Positions 26,429 through 34,300 of a stretch of DNA of 64,000 nucleotides are shown here, in pieces. Under the pieces are notes generated by a model that worked only from the letters and a program-made list of their open reading frames with translations, was not told where the DNA came from and made no database searches. Made by a program: the position numbers and the translations under genes. The first letter of the stretch is position 1. Each line of letters opens with the position of its first letter. This DNA comes from Bacillus sp. FJAT-52991 (GTDB taxonomy: Bacteria; Bacillota; Bacilli; Bacillales; Domibacillaceae): positions 596,501-660,500 of the forward strand of contig NZ_CP147404.1 in assembly GCF_037201805.1 (NCBI RefSeq), read 5' to 3'.

Positions 26429-28384
26429 ATGAATAAAACAATTGGTATTTTGGCACATGTCGATGCCGGAAAGACGACTTTTTCTGAACAACTTTTGTAT
26501 CACACGAAGAGCATTAAACAAAGGGGCCGGGTCGATCATCAAGAGGCGTTTCTAGATCATCATGCGTTAGAGCGACAAAGAGGGATTACGGTGTTTGCTG
26601 ATCAAGCCGTGATGACTTACTGTGACTCGACTTATTATTTAATTGATAATCCGGGGCATGTCGATTTTTCTTCAGAGATGGAACGCTCCATCCAAGTGTT
26701 AGATTATGCGATCGTGCTGATTAGTGCGGTGGAAGGAATCGAAGGTCATACGGAAACGGTTTGGCAGCTGCTTCGCAAACACAATATTCCGACGTTCTTC
26801 TTTATTAATAAAATCGATCGTATCGGGGCCGATATTGACCGCGTATTGGAAGAACTGCAGAGCGAATTTTCTCCGGATATTTGTGAAATCGCAGACTCTT
26901 TTCATCCGAATAAGATGAACGAAGAGATGATTGAATTTTTGGCAGAGCGGGATGAACAGCTGTTAGAACAATATATGGAGGAAGGCTATCAACCGGATTT
27001 GTGGCTGGCGACGATGAAGAAATCGATTCAAAACAATCAGTTGTTTCCATGTGCCAGTGGCTCAGCTTTGCAAGATCTCGGCGTCAGTGAATTTTTTGAC
27101 GTTTTCGATCAGCTAACGGACACTCATTTTCCAGAAGCAGAGCCGTTTTCTGGTCGAGTGTACAAAGTTCGTCATGAGGATAATGGCACGAGGATCACGT
27201 TCATTAAGGCATTGAGCGGTACTTTGCGTGTACGTGATGAAATCAACTATAGCGGTGGGACGGAAAAGATTACGCAAATCAGAAAGTACAACGGTCAAAA
27301 ATTCCAAGCAGTCGATCAAGTAGTGGCTGGCGAGCTGTTTGCCGTTGTCGGATTATCGAAGGCAGCTGCTGGGGATGGCGTAGGTGCGTTAACAGAAAAA
27401 GCGGTATATGAAATGGTCCCAACCTTAAAATCAAAAGTTAATAACGAGACGAATCTTCATATAAAAGAAGTGCTTCGCTGTTTTCAATTATTAGATGCAG
27501 AAGACCCTTCATTAGCTGTTACTTGGGATGAGCATTTGCAAGAAATTCACATTCATGTGATGGGGCCGATTCAGCTCGAAGTGTTAAAACAAGTCATTCA
27601 AGAACGTTTCGGATTCGATGTTTCTTTTGCAGAACCAAACATTTTATATAAAGAAACGATTGAAACAGCAGTGAAAGGATACGGTCATTTTGAACCGCTC
27701 GGTCATTACGCCGAGGTACATCTAACATTAGAGCCTGCCGCAAGAAACAGCGGCATTAGCTTTGAAAACACTTGCCATGCCAATGATTTGCCGGTTGGAA
27801 ACCAAAACCTTGTTCGTCATCATCTATTTGAAAAGGAACACCGAGGACTATTGGCGGGTTCTCCATTAACGGATGTAAAAGTGACTCTGCTTACGGGACG
27901 CGCTCATTCGAAGCACACATCGGGTGGAGATTTTCGCGAGGCGACCATTCGTGCCTTAAGACAAGGTCTTGAAAAAGCGACGAACATTTTGTTAGAGCCT
28001 GTTTATCAGTTTAAAATCAAAGTGGATGTGGACCAAATGGGAAAAGTATTGGCAGATATTCAAACAGCCCATGGCTCTTTTGATCCGCCGATGACAGAGG
28101 GCAATAAAGCTATCTTAACCGGAAAAGTTCCCGTCGCGACGTTCATGCACTACAGCACTGAGCTTGTAGCATTCACTCAAGGAAAAGGACGGATTCACTT
28201 AAACTTTGGCGGCTACGACCGCTGCCATAATGAAGCGGAAGTGATCGAAAAAATTGCCTACAACAAAGACGCTGATCCCGACTATACTTCCTCTTCGATC
28301 TTCTGCTCCAAAGGCCAAGGCTATAGCGTGCCTTGGGATCAAGTGGAAGGTGCCTGTCACTGCTCGATTTTTGTCGAAAAATAA
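26429..28384 (+). CDS. Tet(M)-like translation-factor GTPase (ribosomal protection family)
   Basis: The 651-residue EF-G-related GTPase has the Tet(M)/Tet(O) layout: G1 AHVDAGKTT, G2 RGITV, G3 DNPGHVDF, G4 NKID, then EF-G-like domains II-V. Family members remove tetracycline from the ribosome, but chromosomal homologues like this one often have no proven resistance role. No leader peptide or mobile context is seen. The C-terminal residues after QVEG (ACHCSIFVEK) come from repeat copy H. I call the family with confidence but not the phenotype. Confidence 0.85.
   Translation: MNKTIGILAHVDAGKTTFSEQLLYHTKSIKQRGRVDHQEAFLDHHALERQRGITVFADQAVMTYCDSTYYLIDNPGHVDFSSEMERSIQVLDYAIVLISAVEGIEGHTETVWQLLRKHNIPTFFFINKIDRIGADIDRVLEELQSEFSPDICEIADSFHPNKMNEEMIEFLAERDEQLLEQYMEEGYQPDLWLATMKKSIQNNQLFPCASGSALQDLGVSEFFDVFDQLTDTHFPEAEPFSGRVYKVRHEDNGTRITFIKALSGTLRVRDEINYSGGTEKITQIRKYNGQKFQAVDQVVAGELFAVVGLSKAAAGDGVGALTEKAVYEMVPTLKSKVNNETNLHIKEVLRCFQLLDAEDPSLAVTWDEHLQEIHIHVMGPIQLEVLKQVIQERFGFDVSFAEPNILYKETIETAVKGYGHFEPLGHYAEVHLTLEPAARNSGISFENTCHANDLPVGNQNLVRHHLFEKEHRGLLAGSPLTDVKVTLLTGRAHSKHTSGGDFREATIRALRQGLEKATNILLEPVYQFKIKVDVDQMGKVLADIQTAHGSFDPPMTEGNKAILTGKVPVATFMHYSTELVAFTQGKGRIHLNFGGYDRCHNEAEVIEKIAYNKDADPDYTSSSIFCSKGQGYSVPWDQVEGACHCSIFVEK
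28347..28379 (+). repeat. Dispersed repeat, copy H (inside a gene 3' end)
   Basis: GGTGCCTGTCAC, TGCTCGA, TTTTTGTCGAA, read in frame as the last ten residues of the Tet(M)-like protein. The stop TAA lies 2 nt after it. Confidence 0.85.
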
Positions 28385-28472
28385 AGGTGGAACTTAATCA
28401 ATAAATTCGTTAAAGTAAGAACATACGTTTCTATATTAACTAAAATTTGATCGAGAGAAAGGAAGAGGATCC

Positions 28473-29273
28473 ATGTCCATCCAACATAAAATTGATTTGC
28501 CAAAGGAATTAGAGCCATATCGTCAGGAACTAGAACAGTCGATCCAGCCAATTGTAAGAATAGAAGGAAGCTGCACACCTACTACTCTTTTTGAAAGTAA
28601 ATTTGCAGGTCATCCGTATTTGCCAAAACATATCGAACATCCAAAAGATGAACATGGCGTGCCGCTCCGTTTGTTAGCACAAATTAACTTTGCAGAAGTG
28701 CCGAGCATCGAACACTTTCCAGAAAAGGGTATCTTGCAATTTTATATTGCGGGTAATGATGATTTGTTTGGCATGGACTTTGATAATCCAACAGATCAAA
28801 CCAACTTCCGAATTCTTTATCACTCAGACATTACGATGGATGAGTCTGAACTTGTGACCGATTTCAGCTATATGGAAGAGGACGACGAGGAATATTTTCC
28901 TGTTGGAAAAGAAGGTAAGCTATCCTTTACGTTAGATGAAGAGCCGATTTCCGATGAGGACTATCGCTTTGAGCAACTTTCGATCGACTTAGAGCAGAAG
29001 ACGAATGACGGAACTGAACTTTGGGACGTATATGCCGAATGCTTCGCCGGTACTGGTGCTAAAATCGGCGGCTATCCTTTCTTCACTCAAGAAGATCCGC
29101 GTAGCTATGAAGAAAAATACCAACAGCATAATATTCTATTGCTTCAAATCGACACAGATGATGATCTCGACATTATGTGGGGAGATAGTGGAGTCGGCAA
29201 TTTCTTTATTAAAAAAGAAGATTTAGAGAAGCTTGATTTTTCTAATGTGATGTACAATTGGGATTGTTGTTGA
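28473..29273 (+). CDS. YwqG family protein (DUF1963)
   Basis: The 266-residue protein of the YwqG/DUF1963 family has the typical opening SKFAGHPYLPKH, the strand RLLAQINFAEVP, GILQFYIAGNDDLFG, and the closing blocks GAKIGGYPFFTQEDPR and LLQIDTDDDLDIMWGDSGVGNFF. No signal peptide is present. The biochemical function of this family is not known to me. It stands alone, with a clear ribosome binding site (GAAAGGAAGAGG) and a strong terminator. Confidence 0.88.
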   Translation: MSIQHKIDLPKELEPYRQELEQSIQPIVRIEGSCTPTTLFESKFAGHPYLPKHIEHPKDEHGVPLRLLAQINFAEVPSIEHFPEKGILQFYIAGNDDLFGMDFDNPTDQTNFRILYHSDITMDESELVTDFSYMEEDDEEYFPVGKEGKLSFTLDEEPISDEDYRFEQLSIDLEQKTNDGTELWDVYAECFAGTGAKIGGYPFFTQEDPRSYEEKYQQHNILLLQIDTDDDLDIMWGDSGVGNFFIKKEDLEKLDFSNVMYNWDCC

Positions 29274-29291
29274 GGGGAATATTATAGAATG

Positions 29292-29341
29292 AAAAGTCCA
29301 TGTTTGAATACATTAACGTATTCAAACATGGACTTTTTTGC
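29292..29341 (+). terminator. Terminator after the YwqG gene
   Basis: A perfect 20-bp stem (29292-29311 with 29318-29337) with a 6-nt loop runs into TTTTTTG. It is the strongest hairpin of its type in the window. Confidence 0.92.
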
Positions 29342-29438
29342 ATGGTGGTGAACTTCAAAACATTGATTTTATGATAAAATTACATCAGAAATGAAATCGG
29401 CTATTTTTTATCATGAGATATGGAAGGGAGAGGAATGG

Positions 29439-29882
29439 ATGCAAAAAATTAAACAAGGGTATAGTTTCTTTTTGCGTGTGTTTCCAAAGGTGCAACAAGT
29501 TTTATTAAATGTTTCACTTGTTTTTCTTGCCATCATTTTGTCTTTTTTACTCATCAAAGAGCTGTTTGCTTTCAGTCATATTTTACTAACTGATGGGCAG
29601 GTTAATCATCAATTATATTTAGCGAATATTCTGGTTTTCTTTTTATACTTTGAGTTTATTGCAATGATTGTAAAGTATTTCAAAGAGGAGTACCATTTTC
29701 CGCTGCGTTATTTCCTCTATATCGGTATTACTGCAATGATACGATTGATCATCGTTGATCATGACGACGCGCTGAATACGTTATTTTACTCACTCGTCAT
29801 CTTAATTTTAATTATTTGCTACTTCATCTTAAATTTAACACCGCGCGATCGTCCTGAAAGTAAATGGTTTTTTAGAAAATGA
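29439..29882 (+). CDS. PsiE-family small membrane protein
   Basis: The 147-residue protein has four hydrophobic helices and matches the phosphate-starvation-inducible PsiE family (LVFFLYFEFIAMIVKYFKE, FPLRYFLYIGITAMIRLIIVD, ending near TPRDRPE). The ATG at 29439 has GGAAGGGAGAGG upstream. The function of this family is unknown, and no Pho-box-like repeat was evident upstream. Confidence 0.8.
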   Translation: MQKIKQGYSFFLRVFPKVQQVLLNVSLVFLAIILSFLLIKELFAFSHILLTDGQVNHQLYLANILVFFLYFEFIAMIVKYFKEEYHFPLRYFLYIGITAMIRLIIVDHDDALNTLFYSLVILILIICYFILNLTPRDRPESKWFFRK

Positions 29883-29896
29883 AATGGATGAAGCAT

Positions 29897-29923
29897 AAGC
29901 GATCGTGCATGCACGATCGCTTT
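29897..29923 (+). terminator. Perfect 26-bp palindrome after the PsiE gene
   Basis: AAGCGATCGTGCA is followed by its exact reverse complement (29897-29922). There is a short T-run, then repeat copy I. It is probably a terminator, although the T tract is only three bases long. Confidence 0.6.
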
Positions 29924-29951
29924 GCCTGTCACTCCTCGGTTTTTGTCGATT
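29921..29951 (+). repeat. Dispersed repeat, copy I
   Basis: GCCTGTCACTCCTCGG and TTTTTGTCGATT; the first bases of the core are replaced by the palindrome next to it. It precedes the zinc-ribbon gene, as copy J precedes the remnant of that gene. Confidence 0.8.
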
Positions 29952-30016
29952 CACCTCTGAATACAATGTAAGCTTTCGGGCATCCTAAAGGTGATTATGT
30001 ATAATAGGGGGTTTTT

Positions 30017-30250
30017 ATGAGTACTCGTTATTGTTGCCCAAATTGTCAAACGAATCGGTCGCGTTTTAATATTATTAAGCAAGTGGCCCGTGCAGTGAAG
30101 TTAGATCCACAGACGGGTGATGTAATGGAAAGTATGAGTGATCCGGGACCTTTGCATATCGCTTATAATGGACCAGAGCGAAGAGTGCAATGCGCGGTTT
30201 GTGGAGTAATTGAAGAGGAACGGTTATTTATTAAATTTGCTGAGAAGTAA
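30017..30250 (+). CDS. Small zinc-ribbon protein, unknown function
   Basis: The 77-residue protein has two cysteine pairs (CCPNC near the N-terminus and CAVC near residue 60), consistent with one zinc ribbon. A conserved-looking middle reads [19 protein letters not shown]. The ATG at 30017 follows AGGGGG. The last 28 codons plus the terminator are duplicated in degenerate form at 37011-37113. I do not recognise a named family. Confidence 0.7.
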   Translation: MSTRYCCPNCQTNRSRFNIIKQVARAVKLDPQTGDVMESMSDPGPLHIAYNGPERRVQCAVCGVIEEERLFIKFAEK

Positions 30251-30285
30251 AGTGCCAGTCATCGAAGCTGGCACTTTATTTTTTG
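30249..30285 (+). terminator. Terminator of the zinc-ribbon gene
   Basis: AAAGTGCCAG pairs with CTGGCACTTT and is followed by ATTTTTTG. It overlaps the TAA stop codon. Confidence 0.88.
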
Positions 30286-30341
30286 TGGGAAATAGACAGA
30301 AAAGATAGGATTTTTAGGTGAAATAGAAATATGATAAAGGA

Positions 30342-30917
30342 TTAATTTGTATTCTGTACCGGGTAGGCATAAGCTACGAAGCGTTCTGGAGCATTGCCTA
30401 CGAATCTAAATGGGTAACAAGTTGTTACAACAAGCACTTCTTCTCCCATTTCTCTAATAACAGATGTATCATCTTCGTCTACGATCTCCGTATCCTTGAT
30501 GACATATGAATAGGAGCCATATGGCATATGTACTATGAATGTATCGCCAATCTCAATTTTATTGAACTCTCGAAAAACCGTGTCCCGATGGCCTGATAAG
30601 ACGATTTGTTCTCCCTGTCCTGGAAGAACAGATTGTGACAAATGTCCAATACCTTTACTTAGTGCATCTGCATCTGTACCTTCAACAACAGGTATCTCTT
30701 TTCCTAACTTCGGAATTTCGAGCGTAGAAAAAGCCTCGTTTTCATTCACTTTAAAGGTGTCTGGATTTGATTGCGCCTCTTTATTTGCTGCAATACGTGT
30801 CTCTGCCTCTTGCATGGAATCATTCTGAAGTTTTTCGCTTTGTAAAAATTGATAAGTAAATATACCGATAAAAATAATTCCGCTCATAAAGGTGAAGTTT
30901 CTTACCCATCTCAGCAA
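30342..30917 (-). CDS. Class D sortase
   Basis: The 191-residue membrane-anchored transpeptidase has an N-terminal helix (about residues 8-25) and a sortase barrel. The catalytic triad is readable: His110 in LSGHRDT, Cys167 in VVTTCYPF and Arg179 in NAPERFVAY. The short size and the TTCYPF context fit class D, whose members in Bacillus recognise LPNTA-type signals. The divergent neighbour carries exactly LPNTA, which supports an enzyme-substrate pair. It diverges from the adhesin gene across a 470-nt intergenic region. Confidence 0.9.
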   Translation of the reverse strand: MLRWVRNFTFMSGIIFIGIFTYQFLQSEKLQNDSMQEAETRIAANKEAQSNPDTFKVNENEAFSTLEIPKLGKEIPVVEGTDADALSKGIGHLSQSVLPGQGEQIVLSGHRDTVFREFNKIEIGDTFIVHMPYGSYSYVIKDTEIVDEDDTSVIREMGEEVLVVTTCYPFRFVGNAPERFVAYAYPVQNTN

Positions 30918-31142
30918 GATGATCTCCTCTTTCTATCTTTCATCTGCACGCTAAAAAGTGATGACTTGATTATTTCTTATTCATCATATCAGGACTTCTC
31001 AGAAAACGATATCCTCATCTTCGTTCAAAATTGCGGTTAAGTCATTATTTAGGAAAATATATATCCTGCTAAAATCATAAATGATAAACATATGATACTA
31101 CTTTTTACCAAGCTTTCTTCTACTCATAGATAGGTTAAAAGG

Positions 31143-31245
31143 GGTGAATTTAGCCGTTGATTCACCTGCGATCATCGCAAGTATTAGCGACTAAAGATAT
31201 GTTTAGAAATTGTAAAGATTGATAGTTTATTATTAATTAATAAAC
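31143..31245 (+). other. Structured leader region upstream of the adhesin gene
   Basis: The 470-nt gap 30918-31387 contains a cluster of hairpins: GGTGAAT with ATTCACC (31143-31149/31160-31166), TGCGAT with ATCGCA (31167-31172/31174-31179), TTAG with CTAA (31184-31194), and an AT palindrome at 31225-31245. The loop of the first hairpin (TTAG) could also pair with the downstream CTAA as a pseudoknot. I found none of the conserved blocks of c-di-GMP-I or -II riboswitches. Apart from these hairpins I see nothing definite in the gap. Confidence 0.4.
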
Positions 31246-31387
31246 CAATATTTTTCTTGTGAAATATTTGCAGCTATGTTTGAATTGCGGTTGTGAAAAA
31301 TATTAATAGTAAGATTTGAATCTATACATAATTAGAAAGTATGGGTAATAAGGTCAACCTATGGTGTAACGGAGGTAACAAAAAGGA

Positions 31388-34300
31388 ATGAAAAGAAAGA
31401 TAGGTATAATTAGCTTAATATTTATTTTCTTCTTCCAAAATATTATTTATGGGACAAGTTTTCCCACACATATTAATGCGGAAGAACTAGACCGAAGTAT
31501 TTTGACAAATGTCACAATGACTGACCAAAGCGGCCAATTGATCGATGCTGACAAAAATCAAGAATTTAAGCCCAGTCGAGAAGCAAAGGTGGATTTACAT
31601 TACGAATGGGCTATTTCGAATGCAGCTGTGAAGGAAGGGGATACATTTACCTTCCATCTGCCTTCTGTTTTTCAGATCAGTAGTGAAATAAATAGTTCAT
31701 TATTAACAAGTGATCAAACAGAAATAGCCACTTACCATGTAGGCCAGGATGGTCAAGTAACGATTACTTTTAATAAAGAAGCAGAAAGCCAAGCCGATGC
31801 TAGCGGTAAGCTGAGTATTCCAGCTGAATTTGATCAAAATGCTGTAACAGGGAGTGAAAAGCTTCCAATTATTTTTGATCTCAACGGCAAAGAGCAAACG
31901 ATTCATGTGGTCTTTCAATCAGATGTTGAAACACCTGTTGAAAACAAAGACGTTGAAGTACCAGTAGAAGACGATAAAGTTGTCCATCAGGAAGAGAAAG
32001 AAGTCAACATCGATGAAGTACCTGTTTTACCAGTGAAGCCAGCAGCAAAGGTAACGCAAATTCAGGAAAATATTATTACAGATGTTGTATTAACAAATAG
32101 AGAAGGTATTGAAATTCATGGGGAGAAAAATCCGGATAACCGTCCACTTTTAGGCACAGAAGTCGGTGTGCATTATTCGTGGAGACTCCCAATTGGTCAT
32201 AAGTATGGTGCCGGATCTACATTTGAATTTCAATTACCAGATGCATTTGAGCTTTTCAATGAGGTTGACGGAAATTTAGCTACTGGATCCGGTGGAAGTG
32301 TCGGTACGTTTAAAGTCACACAGGACGGAAAAGTGACGATGACGTTTAATGAAAAGATTACAGATCGCTCTGATATTTATGGAGAACTTGAAATATGGAG
32401 CATATTCAGTGAAAGACTTCAAGGTAGTACCAATCAAATCATTGAATTTCCTACAGAAAACACAAAACTAGAAATACCTGTTCACTTTCAACCGAAGCCA
32501 GGTAAGACAATTGATAAATCAGGTGTTCCTGATACAGGTTATAATGCGAAAACGATCGATTGGACGGTTGATATCAATAAACAACTAGATAAGATTACAC
32601 ATGCCGTTTTAAAAGATCCGATTCAAGATGGGCAAGAATTACAAGCGAGTTCCATTAAGGTCTATGAGTTAGATATAAATTTAGACGGTTCAACAACGGA
32701 AGGGACAGAAGTTGAAGCCGATAAATACGAAATTGTCAAAACAGCAGATGGCAAAGACTTTGAACTTCAGTTTAAAGATGAAACGATTGATAAAGCGTAT
32801 CGTGTGAAATATACAACAGCGATTACTGATCACAATCAAACATCGTATAGTAATAAAGCGATTTTATCAGGGGATAATGTAGCGGATATTGATGCCACTA
32901 GCACAGTTTCTGTCAGCCGCGGAAAACCTTTAGAAAAAAGTGCAACAAACTATGATTCCTTGACACAAACGATTGATTGGGAAATCAAATATAACTACAA
33001 CGAGAAAAATATCGCTCAAAATGACGCTTGGCTTGAAGACTTTTTCACCAAGAGTCATGAGTTAAAAGGTGACATTAAGGTTTATAAAGTCACCTTAGAT
33101 GAGAATGGAAATGAGGCTTCCCAGCAAGAAATTTCTGCATCCGAGTATACCTTTAAAGATGAAACAAAAACGGATGAGAATGGCTTTAAGTTACAATTCA
33201 ATCAAGACATTTCATCCGCCTATAAAATTGTTTATCAAACAGTCGCGACGGAGCAAGTTTTCGATGGCGGGCCAATTATCAATACTGTGAAGTCCCACGA
33301 TACAGAAAAAATCGCCACACAAGATACATGGCAAGAAATTCTTCGCAAACGGTCTGGAAATGAGAATTATAAAGACAAAACAGTTGATTGGGTCATTCAA
33401 TTAAATGGGAATAACTTCAATATGACAGATGGAGTTTTAACGGATACATTCCCGAATGATGGCCTTGAACTGATAGAAGAGTCGTTTAAGATTTATAATA
33501 GCTCCACTACATTAGAAAAGGGGAAAGATTATAAGTTAGAACCAAAAAATGGTTCGTGGCAAGAAGGTTACACAATTACGTTTTTAGAGCCACTTACTGA
33601 AAGTTATACGATCACTTATAAAACAAAGTTTGATAACGACTGGAAGAAGGACAAAACTATAACTGGTTTTGACAATCACGCCAGCATGGTTTGGACAGAT
33701 GGAAGCACATCAACAGAGAAAAGCAAAGAAACTACAGCTACATTCAATCCAGATCAGTATACAACGGATAACGGTTTTAAAAATGGTTCGTATAACGCAC
33801 AAACAAAAGAAATTACATGGGGAATTGGTGTCAATTACAATTTGAAAAATATCAGTGACGCTAAAGTGGAAGATTTCATTTTACAAGGACAGAAATTGGT
33901 CGAAGGTTCACTGGAAGTGTATAACGTTGAACTGACTGGGGGAGCGGACGGCGTAACAATAGGTGATAAGGTAGATGAAAGTAAATATACGGTGGATTAT
34001 TCCATTAAAGATCAAGCAGGCAATCCTGGCTTCCGAATTGATTTTGGAAAAATGGAAGCTCCATATTATATTACCTATAAAACAAGTCTTGAGGATCAAC
34101 TGATTGTAGAAAAATATGAAAATACAGCTACGCTTTTTGACGGCAGCGACAAGTTGACAGATTTAAAAGGTAGCGTATCGGTTCAGCATGGTGGGGAATA
34201 TGTCAATAAAGAAGCGAAACAGAGTGGGAAATTGGTAGATTGGATGGTTCATATTAACCGAGGCCAGTCAAAAATTTCTAACGCAAAAGTGACAGATACA

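Noticed and set aside
26429-28384. Acquired tetracycline resistance gene
   Set aside because: The protein belongs to the Tet(M)-like family, but there is no mobile context or leader peptide, and chromosomal homologues need not confer resistance. Only the family is claimed.
29897-29922. Attachment site or recombination target at the perfect palindrome
   Set aside because: It lies just after a stop codon and no integrase or duplicated core is nearby; a terminator is the simpler reading.
31143-31194. c-di-GMP riboswitch before the adhesin
   Set aside because: The conserved blocks of the c-di-GMP-I and -II classes could not be found, so only a structured leader is reported.
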